Source: Antedon bifida (Eukaryota; Echinodermata; Crinoidea; Comatulida; Antedonidae). From it: 64,000 nucleotides of DNA. Positions 31,800 to 46,200 of this stretch are shown one piece after another; position 1 is the stretch's first letter, and every line of letters begins with the position of its first letter. Both the position numbers and the translations under genes were made by a program. The notes under the pieces are model-generated. The model worked only from the letters and a program-made list of their open reading frames with translations. It had not been told where the DNA came from and did no database searches. The stretch lies in contig OY727096.1 of the NCBI GenBank assembly GCA_963402885.1, forward strand, positions 10,893,820-10,957,819. Reading direction: 5' to 3'.

Positions 31800-32672
31800 G
31801 CGGCGTATCCGGTCAACTACCCCCTGGACGATTACCACCTGGACAACTACCACCCGGACAATAACCCCCATAGGACAACTACCACCCAGACATTTACCCC
31901 CTAGGACAACTACCCTCTAGGACAACTACCACCCGGATAATTACCCCCTAGGACAACTACCACCTGGACAACTACCCTCTAGGACAACTTCTATTTTATT
32001 TATATTCCCTCTGATCTGGGACTTAATCCTTCAGATGTCCAGGACATGCGTAGACCTACTTGATGTTAAAACTTTTTCTGTTAAGCTTAAACAGTGTTCT
32101 ACGAAAGAAAACTTTAGTGTTGGTGTTGCTTATCTTTTATTTAATATTATCCAGTTATGTATCTATCATGATCTTATATGAGTTTGAAATAACCAATGTT
32201 TGGTCTTGACCAGTCTATTTAATTATAGTAAATTTGGGATAGGACGTCCCATTGAAAGCGATGAGTCCCCCAGTAAAATCCGGAATAAATTGAATTGAAT
32301 ATTCCCCTTGGAAAACTACCCCTCTAGAACACACTCTGGACAACCACACCTAGAAAAACTAATCTCTCATAACACCTACACCTTAGTCTTTTCATTTAAA
32401 GTCCAGTAAATATGGAATATTGGTTTGACAATTACTTACCCAGGGGTAGTTGTACTTACTAGGGGTAGTTGTCCTAGGGAGTAGTTTTCCTATAGGTAGT
32501 TGTTCTAGGGGGTAGTTGTTCTAGAGGGTAATTGTCCTAAAGGGTAATTGTCCTAGGGGTAGTGGTCCTTGAGGATAGTTGTCCTAGGGGGTAATTGTCC
32601 TAAGAGGGTAGTTGTCCGGGTGGTAGTTGTTGCAGGGTAATTGTCCGGGTGGTAGTTTTCCTAGACCCGTAG
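31800..32672. mobile_element. Foldback: inverted arms made of GGACAACTACCCCCTA tandem repeats around a LINE 3' tail
   Basis: The left arm (about 31803-31990) is a run of 12-16-bp units GGACAACTACCxCC(T/C). The right arm (about 32433-32670) is the same run in reverse (TAGTTGTCCTAGGGGG). Between them, about 31990-32305 resembles the 3' untranslated end of a CR1-like LINE, with GGACGTCCCATTGAAAGCGATGAG and a final AATTGAATTGAAT tail. The whole could fold into a stem of over 150 bp. Confidence 0.75.
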
Positions 32673-34079
32673 GCGGAAATATGCACTCTTTGAGTGGCTT
32701 TCTTGTTTGTTTGTGTAGAACATTTCTCAAAATGTTACATTAACAAAATATTTAGTAACTGGGCCAGCGTAGACATCGAGGTATGTAACATACATAAAGT
32801 AGATATATCTGTACAACCCTTTAGTCTGTTCCCTTTACAAGAAATAATGCAACTTGTTCTTTGCTTAAATTCAGTGGTGGCCAGTCATATTTCAGTACTA
32901 AATACAGTGTTTGTGCTTGTGTGTATTATTGGTTGACAGTTTCCGACACTTCTATTAAAAAGAGCTCTTGATTTTTACCACTCGACTATGAAGCTGTAGT
33001 AAAAAGGTCTGTGTACCAGGAACTTGAGCATGTGCAGACTGACTTTTGTACTCGACGGATGCAAATCAGGTGGCATTTCACTAAAATAAAATTACAATTT
33101 ATGTGACAAAAAATGTAATGACTTCATATATCACTATAATATTTGGGTGCATCACAATTTTCCAAACGTTTATAGACAGAGCTTTACAAACAGTGATCAA
33201 ATGGTAAACCATAATAGATGATTGTGCACTGCCTGTACAGTACTATAAAAATGAATAATGTACTTTAAATCTATATTTATTATGCTGTTTAAGTTATGTA
33301 GATGCACAATAGATGAACAAACCTCTCTTTTCAAGTAGAGCAGAAGTAATGGTGAATATAGGCCTAACTGGCCTAGCTCATGACAATATTTGCACCTTTT
33401 GTGGAAAAGGTGCAAACAAACAAATCCTGGCTTGATTTAATGATATAACTTGATAAAATGTGTTTCCAACAGCTGTTGTTCAACCATTTTGCTGGTACTT
33501 CTGATAATTACTGATGATTATAACATAGTAAATTGAAATTGTATTACAATACTACTATTATTATAGTGGTCAGCATTTGAGTTTTCAATTGTATTATATT
33601 AAATTGGTTTAATGCAAACTCAAAAACTGTTTATTCGTTATACAGTTTACACACATACATATCTTGCCTTCCAGATGTGTCCTTTTCTGTTTAGTCTATT
33701 CTCAATTAAAATAATATTGTTTTTTAGTTCTTGCTTTTGTAACAATTATCCATAGAAGAAATAATCTGAAGGGATACATAACTAGAGCATATCAAGCAAT
33801 GTATTAACCAGTCATAATACATTCATTATTTTTATTTAATTATAAATTATATTGTCAGTTCTATATTTCTTCTTTGTGTAATATGAATAAATTATATACA
33901 GTAATCCAATTTTTCACTACAGCTTGAGTGTAAGTCTGTTTAATAATAGTATTGGTATGTGCATTGGTGTATAAAGGCAATTTACTTACTCCAGACTATT
34001 CATCCAGAACTGATGCTAAGCAACTTTTCCAAACCCCCTTTATAATATTCAACATGCACGAATATCTTCAGAACCATCT

Positions 34080-34440
34080 AACAGAGAGAACTATATAACA
34101 ACCCTCTGGTCATAGTGGACCCCCCATGAACCCTCTGAGAATGACTCAGTGTCAGCATGAATCAGACCATCCACAACCCTCTGAGCATGGTCATTTACCA
34201 AGACAACCGTCTGGGCATGGAGAACCATCTCTGGACACAAAGAACCATTCACACTGACCTTGTGAATTCAGGAACCCTTTTGGGAAGGAAAGTCATCTAA
34301 GCACCCTTTGTGGTTACCACAACCTGCGAACTGGCCATGGAGTGCCACTGAACTTTCATTTTAAAACATGTGGGCGTGGGCAACCTACAAACTGGCCTAG
34401 CAGAACATACCCTAATGGGCACAGATGACCCCTACGGTGG
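34080..34440 (+). repeat. Degenerate ~28-bp repeat, AACCCTCTGAGCATGG type
   Basis: CAACCCTCTGGTCATAG, GAACCCTCTGAGAATG, CAACCCTCTGAGCATGG, CAACCGTCTGGGCATGG and related words recur at irregular spacing. An old, decayed tandem array with higher GC than its surroundings. Confidence 0.5.
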
Positions 34441-36750
34441 AATCACTTGTGTACAATATATCTATGACTAAAATAAAGCTAATATACACTTTTAGTTACA
34501 AATTAAATTTATTTACAAATAATAAAAATACAATAGTCTTTATATTAACATTTCTAAAAAATAGGCTAAACAAATTGATTTTCTATATTTTTTTTCATTA
34601 ACCAGTAATTTATATATAGTAACATAAACATTTATTATCATTTAATATAAAGTCCTTTCAAGCAATATAAAGTACACCATATCGTAACTGCAACTGTGAA
34701 GATATCTAAACCAAAACTATTTTGTTTCCTCATTGTCTAGATTAGATTGAACAATTGATAATACAGTAGAACTCCTAGGGACAACTTCAAGATGCACAAA
34801 GTGTCCACTTAAGAGTCTCCTTGGATATGGGTTAGCCATAGTATTAAAGAAAGAAATATATTCTACTTTACATTACAAATAGAGCGATTTTGTGACCTAA
34901 AAGAAGATAAATATTCACTGCCCATTCTATACACATATAACAAAACAATATACAGGAACACCCCAATTTGAAGGCACACAGTCTTAATATTTGTTGCCAA
35001 CAAATAAGGTAAACACTTTAATACAAAAAGTAACACAAATAAATATTATAGTATTATATGAGACTGGTGCTCTTGCAAAATTTTATTTTATGTTGTGACC
35101 TTTATTCCTCCAAATTATAAGGTAATTTCAGGAAAACATGGAATGACATAATAAAATGATACGAAAAATGTAGTACACCTTTTTAGTGATTTCGTGACTA
35201 GTACCAAATTTGGTATAATAATATAATACAGTAATAAAATTTGCCGAAGCTTTCACAATCCAAATTAGTGTACAGACAAATGATAACAAAAATCAAACCA
35301 CTATTTATTACAAAAAAATATCTTTGGTTTTAATTATAGGCCTAAACATGCATCATTAAAACAGGTTTGATTTTGAAGATTAATACTAGGACAGCATTAA
35401 GAATATGTGTCCTTAATTAAATCTTATACAATCCGTTTTATCGCGGTGTAGTCCCGCTGCCTATGCTAATACAATGTGTTTACTTTTTTGCGTTGGATTT
35501 TAAGTGATCAAAACAATTGTTAAAATTTGTGATGTAGGCTAATCTTTTAGGAACATTGTACAGTAAAAAATGTCCACAAGTCCGGTAAGGAATTAAACAT
35601 AGCATTGTTTGTCATCGATCGAAGATGTCTTCTGTTTCGAAAAGACCTACTGTGTTTCCTATATCATTTGATAGAAATTAGAAATAAAAAAAGGTGGAAT
35701 TGTGAAGCATTTGGTTAAGGTACATTGCGAATGTGTCTCTGTAACCATATATGGTTGCTTTTCAAATATTGTGTTCAATAATTCTCTTTAACTGTTATGA
35801 AATCACAAACAAATTCTATGCAAAGTGCAGAGTTCTAATACATGATTATAACAAATTTAAAACACAATAGTTTTTATTATTTTAGTACATACTTTTAATT
35901 TCAATTTAAAATGTTTTTAAATCCTATATAATTGTTGGTAATGTTTCTCAATTTTTTGCTTTTAAATTTCAAAATGCATTTTTTACATTAAAACCCTTAT
36001 TTCTTTTTCTTATAGAATTTTTAAAAAATCAAAATATTCTAAAATGTTTACAATACTATATTTATATATTTATGTACATGTATAAAACTGTAACTTTAAT
36101 TATAACTGAAACTAATTTTAATATTTCTAGATTGTTTTACTTATTTATTATTAAAAAAATGTTAAAACTTGTTTGGAACCGATACCTTCAATTTCTGCAT
36201 CAACAATTATAATAAACATTTTAATTGGACTAAACTTGTCTAGAAAATACTTAATACTGGTCTTTGAAAATATTTTAATTTAAGATGTAAAAACTGTAAT
36301 ATTAGCATATACATATTATAATATTCCCCTTTGTTTACTAAAATACCATACAATAGCATACAATAAAGCCCATCCTGTGGTATATATGTTAACTACATGA
36401 TCCATAAGGTATTAGGCTACAATATTAGAGTGTAAAATTACAAATGTTGAGATGTTTATATAAAGGGGCAGGCCCTCAACAGTTTTCATTCTGTTAGGCC
36501 TATGCCACTAGAACAAATTATTTGTACCTATAAACTAAAAAAAATTTAAAATAAATTAAATAGAATATAAAATACAAAAACATTATTGTTGTTTGATTAA
36601 ACAGAAATCAAGGTCGTCTATTTTAAATAGGTCAACATATTAATGAGCTAATTAATTTGCATAATACATTATACACAATTTGTACAAGTTAAAATAATTC
36701 ATTTGAATTATAGCATATATTTTTATCCAATTCCAAGTGCATATCATTGT

Positions 36751-36756
36751 TTTATT
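36751..36756 (-). terminator. Candidate polyadenylation signal AATAAA of FMNL
   Basis: TTTATT on the plus strand gives AATAAA on the minus strand, 12 bases after the FMNL stop at 36768. It is close to the stop, so one of the later AT-rich signals may be the main site. Confidence 0.3.
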
Positions 36757-36767
36757 CACCTAATTTC

Positions 36768-39700
36768 TTATATAACCATTTCATCTGATAGAATGCTAGC
36801 ACGGAATTGGTTTTCCTGTTTTCGTCTGAGACTACGCCTCACTGCATCGGCGCGTCTATATGGCTCGTTTTTCAGATCTAGGTATAAAACATACACAATA
36901 CATTAAAGAAATTCTCTACATCATAAGACAGACATGATAAACACTGTATTTAGTTATTTTATTTCTAATGGTGTTTCTTACAAAAACATGGTCAATGCAA
37001 TAGCATGTGCTAACAGGTGAGTGGCTATTATAGTTCAAAATTCAAAGTTTAAATAAGTATAGTACTATGAGAGTGGTATGCTTAAATTGATAGGAAATTG
37101 TCAAATATGAAAGGACAAAGACACCCTTAGCTAGAATAGTAATACTAATTAGCATTAAGGCATATCCTTCAAAAAATCTATGTACAGTACACTATCATAT
37201 ATTATATGTATTTGCCACCATCACCACTGCATTGAGCATAAATAATAAGCATGAGATGAGTGGGCAATTCATACACTTTGCAAGGTTTTGTGGCAATGTA
37301 TTGTGTGACGTGTTTGGATTATGTGATAAACTGTGAGGTACTAAAAATGGGATTTCTAGGAACAATCAACAACCAAGGTAATAATTGATTTGAAATGAGT
37401 AAAAAGATTGAAGTGGTTATGGTAAAAACACGCTGAAAATTTGAGCAATTTGACTGAAAATGGTTATGTAAAGAATGTGGTGAACCTGATAATGTATTAT
37501 GTTGGTGTTGGTTCAAGTCTCAACATTCCCATTGAACTAGTAATAAACTATTGGCCTGCTATATTGTGTTCACTATACATTTTTACTGAGTGGTGTTGTA
37601 TTGGTGAAACAGCACAACATTACCTATAGGGGTGTAAAGTGTTTTGAAATCTTTTACAACCTGGGGGTTGATGAGGGATGTAGTGAGCAAGAACAAAGTA
37701 TGGGTGAAGTAATAGTTGTATGATAATAAAAAGATGAGTAATGGATGTTATTTATGGAGAGTGAATGTAAAATCCAAACCAGCATATTATAATGTATAAT
37801 GAATGAGTAATGTCTTGTGCTGCAAACAAAAACAATAGTTACCGAATTAGTAAATGAGACCTTGATTGAAAGAAGGAAATAATAAATAATTGACAACTAA
37901 AATGATAAGATCCTACTTTCATATGACAATAAAATCAATTAAACTCCCAAAACTCCCAAGTCGCTGTAAATGTAACACTTTTCACATTCTTCCCCTCATA
38001 AGGGCATGTCATTAGCTGTCATTATTATACAGGTTTATATACACAACAGTGACAGTTTATAACATTTACACTGGGGTAACCATTACTCATCTCAAAGGTT
38101 GCACAAGGCAAATATGATTGAAGCAGCTATTTACTTGCTTTATGATCAATTGCAACTCTCGTTAATAAATTGAAACTATATTTTGTTGTGACCAGAATTA
38201 TACAATTTTTAATTTTATGAACTTTCAATATTATATTAATTATTCATGTGCAGATTTGAGAATCATTTTAAAGATGTCCCAAAACTGGATTACTGTATGT
38301 TAAAAATGTTTGGTAAAAAAAGATTATTTTAATTTTCTGGTAATAATTCAGGTTTTCAAAGAGGACTGCATTGATTGGTTTGTAAACCTACCACGAGAAT
38401 ATAATCTGGAAGGAGAAGATTCAGTAACCCACAAAGTAATTTGTTGCAGGATCTATAACTATAATGTTTAACACTAACAAGAAAAAATACATTTCTTTTG
38501 ATTATAATAATAATGTTAACCATATAAAAATGTAAATCTGTAAAATAAATATTTAAGTATTATATGTTGGGAATTGTGGAAAACGTTTTGTTTTTAAGAT
38601 TATTAATAAATCGAATTGTGGGATCTTAAACTTAAGTAGTGGTAGAAATTGTATAGCGGAGGTGTATTTGAACATGTACAAGTACTTTTTCAGGATTCAG
38701 AAACTTTAATGCAAATACTATCATCATCAGTTAAATCTCTCTCATCTAGCGACATTTTACTCTGTTATGGACAGGAAGGTTTTTTGTTGTGTCTATTTAA
38801 TTTTCGATTTACTTTTTAATTTTTTAATGCAAATACACAAGGTAGTATTTCATGAAACTTGAAAGAACACTACACTTTCAACACAGTAAAGGAAAACAGA
38901 ACTAAAAACTCTCAGAACATCTCACCAATTTGTATGGTGTGGAGGCCAACCTACTGTAATTGATGATAAAAATATAAAGCACTAAACATGCCTATTTCTA
39001 TGATATTGTGACAAAAGCATGCCACAGACTGTAGGCCTATTTATACACAGTGCTATGCAACATTATTCAATGCAAAAAGCGAATCTTTGTACTGAAATGT
39101 ATGTTTCATGTAATTGTAACTCCACTATAGTACAGTAGGCTATGTATGTCTAGGGTTGACTTAAACTGTGGATGATTGAGAAATTCAATCTGATTGACTT
39201 TAAAGAAAATTGGTCTACATGTTTAAGATCAATATATGATACAAACTATTAAAAGCTTGGTTCCCACTACTAGGGAGGACGCAACGTAACAAGTAATTTG
39301 ACATGTAATGGGTTATTCAAATTTTTGCCTGTCATGAGTTAACTCGCTTGTTGTTGCGCTTATGTCCTTGTGTTGCGTCCTAGTGGGAACCAGGCTAGTG
39401 TCATTAAGGGGCATTATGTATGACTTCAAGGTCCAAACATTATGATCAATCTATGAAACTTAGCATTCACAGTGATACATTGTTTAGTTATGTAGTAAAT
39501 GCACATGTTTAATTAAGAACTATACCTGTAATGATTCCTTCAAGAGCACCATCTGACACTGGTTTGATTCCGAATTCCCTCTTACCATATCGATTCTGGA
39601 GCTCTGATACCAATGCATCCTGCAAGATCATATATAGCATAGTTTTAAGAGCATTTATTTCAATGGTTTAGAGTTTCTCAGATTTGTACATTAAAGGTCA

Positions 39701-40239
39701 AGTAGGGCATCAGCCTTTTAAGAAGTTTTGGAGACTATTTGTCATATCTGAGGCATCATTACATACCTGTCCCTTCCTGGTCTTGTTTGCATTTGAGTGA
39801 GCCTTCTTTGCAGCTTCAATGTTAGCCTTTGTATCCTTTGCTGCTTTCTATAAAATATTAACATTTGTGAGCAAAATGTGTACCTAGAGAAGGGACTTAA
39901 AAAAAGCGAGATTTTGTAGGCCACATTGATTCAACATTAACAATTGTAAAATGTAAATACTGGTGAGTACTATACGTAATAGATTTAAAGGACCAATAAA
40001 AATGTATTTTGACAATACCTCTACTTGATGTATAATCACTTATAAATGTGTGTTTGTACTGGGTGTGTTAAACCCAGTTTATTATCATTAGCTTAATACT
40101 TCTGCAGGCTACCCATCTTAAGCTTTTAACGCTAATTAGATACTGTAGACTGTAACTGCTTCACAGAAGTATTTTATTGCTTATAAGAAATTAAACTTAC
40201 TGCCAACTTTTTTCTTTGCTCATTTTCTTTTTCTGCTCG
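36768..40239 (-). CDS. FMNL: FMNL C-terminal helix and DAD exons
   Basis: 40201-40239 and 39767-39847 encode a basic helix ([13 protein letters not shown], then [15 protein letters not shown]). 39526-39619 ends with [11 protein letters not shown], and the last exon, 36768-36877, continues [19 protein letters not shown] and stops at TAA. The pattern DGxxExIIxxL followed by the basic RRS.RR tail is the diaphanous autoregulatory domain that binds the DID. Vertebrate FMNLs use alternative last exons just here; I did not find a second one in the 2.6-kb intron. Confidence 0.92.
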
Positions 40240-43200
40240 CTAAAAAATACAATTATTTAATTGAGTGAACTACTTGATTATTACAGTAGCTAATTTATTT
40301 AATTTAAGCACATTTTAAACAAAGGTTGCTAACAAAATTATACATAGGAATAGTTTTACTACAATCTCAGGTATTTGATGTTTAAATGATGATTGATGGT
40401 GTTTAAAAGAACTAATTAATATACCTTATATGCTGTTGCAAACCGTGAAAATAGGGGGAAGAAATCTGTAGGGGGACACATCTTGGGGTTCTCACCAAAA
40501 TACACAACCACTTCATTATAGGCTTCCTGAAAATAAAACAAATACAACAACCATCAAGCACAAGACCATGGTGGTCTGAGTCCAGAATAATGCTGTGCTC
40601 ATTAAAAATTGCTAAAACTTATTTATGTGGCAAACTGAACTGACAAACATAAACCCTTTTGCTGTGATTTCTTAGAAACATCTAGTAGCCTAGCATGTAA
40701 AAAAGAAATATAATTTTGAATCTCAAATCAGAAGGTTGTAAGTAAAACATATCAAGAAACTCTTTTTTATCTAAACTGCAATAAATATGTCTGCTTGTTC
40801 CACACCAGACACTTTTTCATTATTATTTTGTACAATTCGAGGTGGTAGAAATGCACTCTTAGTGAGCAAATTGTGTTTTCAAGTTCACTGACGAGACAAA
40901 CACTGATTTCACAATTGGCAAACACTAATTTCATGCAGTAGAATTATCTGTAAACAACTTACAGCAGCTTTGTCTCCTTCAATTTCAATTTTCTTGAGTT
41001 TGTCTTCAGAGTTAATTAAGAAGTCTCTTAGCACAGTGTTGTCACTGCTCAATGCAAACTCCCTCTTACATTCTTGCATACCTTGTTTTAACTGTCGAAT
41101 GTCTGCTTTTAAATTGTCCAATGAGACTGGAAAAAATGTATTATGGTAATAATAGTAATGAAAAAAGAGTAAATAAAATGAAAATGTTTGTATAAATGTT
41201 ATTATGTAATTTGATATTAACAATGTATTTATTTAACAAATGTCATTTCAATAATGCACATTTTATTCAAAATTAAAATATTTAGTAAAGTAAAATGAAT
41301 CTAACAATTATAAATTACTAAGGAAGTTAATGCAACAAAATGTTACTAATGAAATAGTTCAAACACCACACAACTATAAACTATTATAATTCTGCTTACC
41401 TGCTGATGCCTTCTGTACATATTGTAAATCAGATGTAAATGCTGGTAATTCTGGAAACCGTTGGTCAATTGTTTCAACTATAAAATGTAGTAACGTCACT
41501 TTCCTGTCTGTTGATTTAGTATCTAAAAGCTGAAGAAAATAGAGCAATACAGATTATTATTATTATCATCATTCTAATAGTGTCATAAAGTCATAAAAGC
41601 AGTGATTGTCTTCCACTTAGCAGGCTATATAGAATTGCTAGTAAATGGCTAGTTAGTTAGTTAGTTAGTTAGTTTGCAAACTTGAGCAAAAACTCAGTTT
41701 GGCATGGAACATTTTTTTTAAATGTTGACCAAATACTAGTTTTCAACAGTTAGGATTTGCAGTAGTAGATAGACTGTGCACATTCTAACTAGTTTTAGGT
41801 TTTAATTAAATAACAGTTTTTGTAGTCATGTGATCCTGAAGATGGACAAAATGACAGCAACTAGTGTCAGACAAGCACTGAACACTTCTTCAGAGTTCAT
41901 TTTATTTGTCCAAAATGAAATTCATCTTGACATACAATTTCTCAAAATTAGTTGAAGGTTAGTAATGCAGAAAACGATAATAACATTTAAAATATACAAC
42001 AGAGCAACAAAATTACTCTGATGAACAATGAATTAAACTGAGTTGATTTAGCCTGATTGAATATGGAATAAAAGAATTAAGGAAGCGTTTTGTTCTACCT
42101 CTAGCAGTCCTCATTCACCTTCCAGATCTTAACCATTGGTAATTACTATGGAGTGGATGGCCCTTCTTCAAACAAAAGAAAACCCAAATACAAAATGACA
42201 AAAATAAAACTTACTGTATCAAGACTAGATAATTTAAACCCATATGCTGCTCCTCTTTTCGAACTGTTCAGATAATTTCCGAAAGCCAAGATTACCTAAA
42301 AGTAAAAATAAAAGTCTAAATTAAAGTACTGTAATATCTTTTTTAAATTTTATTTAAACCCTAAACTCAACAGTGTTTCATTAAGATAAATAATGTTTTC
42401 CAAGTTATCATATTATGTACTTAATGGTAAAAGTCCTGAACTAAGTTATTGAGTCTTTTAAAATGCACAAAAGCCAGATGTATAAACTGGACCTCAAGTT
42501 AGAGTGAGTGGCCAAGCGGTTAAGACAGTGGAACCGTAATTATGTAGCCATAACATCAGCAATGGTTCGAGGCTCACTCGCTCCATGGTAGAAAAAGTCT
42601 TCAGATAAGGACCACAGTAGGTCCAGGATACACATCTAGCTCATGTGCACTTTAAAGAATCCTAGAGACAAGTAGGGTTACCCCGGTGTAATAGTACACA
42701 CACAGAAAGTGATCATAACTGGGCCTCTGGGAGACCAGTCTTTGACTGAAAAGGTTACCCAATATAAATACAAATGATAAACAACAAGAAAAAAAAACTT
42801 GTTCTACCAACAGAACTCTATGGACAGCCTTGAACCTATGTCAATTTCATATATCTACGGATTTGCAGTAGCTCTTCCTTAACCGCCTTGGGATACTATC
42901 CTCTCAACTCTGAATCAAGCCTAATTTCATGTATAATATAATCACTAATCTTACCTCTAATACTCTCCTTATAGGTTTGGAATTCTTTATTGAAATTGAT
43001 GCTGAGATAATTGCATGTATTTGCTGAAAAACACCAAAATACAAAAATAAATTAACAAAGTGAAAATACAATAAATTTAATTTTAACAATGCTCCTGTTT
43101 TGGTTACGTGCTAAATTTGATGATTACATGAATATGAAAGTTTCTGTATTTCTTATTAGTATTACATAATATAAGCATGTTAAGCATAATTACAGTATAT

Positions 43201-46200
43201 AAAAAGTATAAAACACCATTCTATAGACTATAAGTAACGTTAGGTTAGCGGTATGCCTTAAGTTTCCAAAAGAAAATAAAGTATGGTTGAAAATGTCTAA
43301 ACATTTCGTCTACTGAGGAAATTATACAGAGAATGGCTGGCCAACTGAAATAATTATTTCAGCTTTGGTTGTGGAGCTTTTGAAATTCTGACCTAGTGCC
43401 AGGGATTTAAACTACTCAGTGTTTCTACTCACTCCACAAGCCACAAATGAGGCTTATAGCATGATATAGTTTATACATTCTTAAATTGGGGAGTTACTTG
43501 CTGTTGGATGCGTATGAAAAATAAAAGCATACACTGAGAGATGTCTAAGGCATTGTGTACTTACCGGTTGTAAGGCATGGATAATATCTAGGAAGTTTCC
43601 AATGTATGTCATGATCCTAAACTTTTGTGGAAGACGTTCAACACGACATAACTATAAAAAAAGGATAAAAAATAACATTTAAGTTCTTTAAAAATGTGTG
43701 TCACAAACTTGCTAAGGCAAAACAAGTTTGTTTACAAGATTGTTCATGACATGATACATTAAAATGTATAAATGTCTGAGTTCAAAATATACAAATATAA
43801 GTTAGTCATGTTTACTCACCATATACATGAAATTGTCTTCATTTGTTAATTTATCTAGTGGTAAATGATCCTTTTCATACCGTTTATAACTTTTAATTTC
43901 TTGTTCTGTGGGAACAAATTTATTGAGCTGTTCCACCTGGTCTAATGGTAAGGTTTTCAAGTCCATACTATGAAGAAGAAAATAAAATTGAATTTATACA
44001 TTTATTTGAATGACTCACAATTCTGTACTCAACAAAAGCATTGTAAAAGCCCTGGTATGTTGCCATTGCCACAATAGCATGTAGCAAGCCCTGGTATGTT
44101 GCCATTGCCATAATAGCATGTAGCAAGCCCTGTTATGTTGCCATTGCCATAATAGCATGTAGCAAGCCCTGTTATGTTGCCATTGCCACAATAGCATGTA
44201 GCAAGCCCTGGTATGTTGCCATTGCCACAATAGCATGTAGCAAGCCCTGGTATGTTGCCATTGCCATAATAGCATGTAGCAAGCCCTGGTATGTTGCCAT
44301 TGCCACAATAGCATGTAGCAAGCCCTGGTATGTTGCCATTGCCACAATAGCATGTAGCAAGCCCTGGTATGTTGCCATTGCCACAATAGCATGTAGCAAG
44401 CCCTGGTATGTTTCCATTGCCACATTAGCATGTAGCAAGCCCTGGTATGTTGCCATTGCCACAATAGCATGTAGCAAGCCCTGGTATGTTGCCATTGCCA
44501 CAATAGCATGTAGCAAGCCCTGGTATGTTGCCATTGCCACAGTAGCATGTAGCAAGCCCTGGTATGTTGCCATTGCCATAATAGCATGTAGCAAGCCCTG
44601 GTATGTTGCCATTGCCACAATAGCATGTAGCAAGACTCAAGAAATGGATTCATGTCATCAAAGAGAGAGCTACACATATTCATATATTAACAGCTGTAGA
44701 CTTATATCTGACTGAAAGAGAGGTTTCACCAGGAGGGGTGGCCTGGACATTATCAATCGCAAACAGATTATTATCATGTGTGCAACTCAAATATTACAGA
44801 AAAATTATCTCAAATGATAATGTATGATGTATGGAAGGGATGCAATTAGTTAGTTAGTACTACTGTATATCTAAATTTGCCCAGAATCTGTGACACAGCA
44901 TCTCATGTGTTTCACAATGAAGTCTGTATTATAGGTCATCGAATCCTTAACCTAACCTTCCATGATACCAACACAAAATGTGCTTATTTTACTGGATAAA
45001 TATTAATAGATATAAAGATACAACACTGAAATTCAGCCAATATATTCTGACATGCTCAGTTGTTTCAACAGAATACATTCTTACCCAGAATACATTGTAA
45101 AAAAAAAATCTTACACTCTTATTGCTGCAACAATTTGATCATTTCTTAGCATAATTTTCCGCCTAGTAATTGCCAGATTCTGTAACCTGTTGCCATCCAG
45201 TAATGATGTTTTTTCTTTGCGGTTTAATGTCTTTAGTTTGCCATCTGGGATGTCTTTGGAATGTGTTTGATTCTTTGTCTTAAATATCTCTTCAAATTGA
45301 TTAAAATCAATATCCTTAAAGGAAAAAAAATGAAATTTCTCTAAAGAATATCATTGACTTATTGGGGCTTTAATTAGGACAAGTTTTGTATTTTCTGAAA
45401 AGTAACCAAAAAATTCAATGCCACCATGGCTTTTTTATCATTAAATTATGCCTGGTAGGCTGATTTTACATTGACAATTATCCCTGTTCTCAGTTCCCTG
45501 TCCAGTTCTCAGTTCTCCATTCTACTTGTAGTTTTACTGAAGTACCATATTAATTACAGTAATGTTTTTCATAAATTAAACTTACAATCCTTTTGTTGGT
45601 TGGCAAAAAGAGGCCTACATGGATATTGAGCATTAGATAAAATGATTTGGTGGAGACCAACTAGATGAGGATAGCTACAGACTTTGTAGAGTTGAAGTAA
45701 CCTTATTATAGAGAGTATTTACTTTACTATGTAAGCATACCTTCATTACTCTGTCATCGTCTAACTCGCTGAAGACTGTGCCTCGAATCTGATTTGGTTT
45801 GAAAGCCACCCAATTCAATGCAGGTAGTCTGTATTTGGTTTTGATTCGCCTTTTTATTGTAACAGCTGTAAAAACAATCCAACTAAATTTTATTTCAATT
45901 ATGTTGATACCATACAAAAAGGAGAAGAAAATAACAAAAATGCCATTATGGTACCATAATCATAAATACTCATCATGAATATTATTACTCTTTTTGTTTA
46001 TTGTCATTACTTACATCCATAAGGTGCTCCTTCTATAGTTCCAGGTAGTGGTGGTGCACCTGGTGGTGGAGGTGCACCTGGGGGTGGCGGTGGTGCTCCA
46101 GGGGGAGGTGGAGGTGGACCTGGAGGTGGTGGAGGAGGTGGCACTCCTGTAGGAGGTGGAGGCGGTGGTGGCGGTGCTGGTGGTCCATCTATATCGGGTG

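Larger units (their letters stand above)
32680..36767. other. Intergenic region between convergent TMEM106 and FMNL
   Basis: AT-rich. No exon, RNA gene or intact element recognised apart from a degenerate repeat at 34080-34440. AATAAA-type signals occur on both strands, as expected between convergent genes. Confidence 0.5.

Noticed and set aside
44015..44683. 222-codon open frame of [13 protein letters not shown] repeats on the minus strand
   Set aside because: It is the 39-bp minisatellite, whose length keeps all frames open. It lies inside an FMNL intron and has no splice or homology support.
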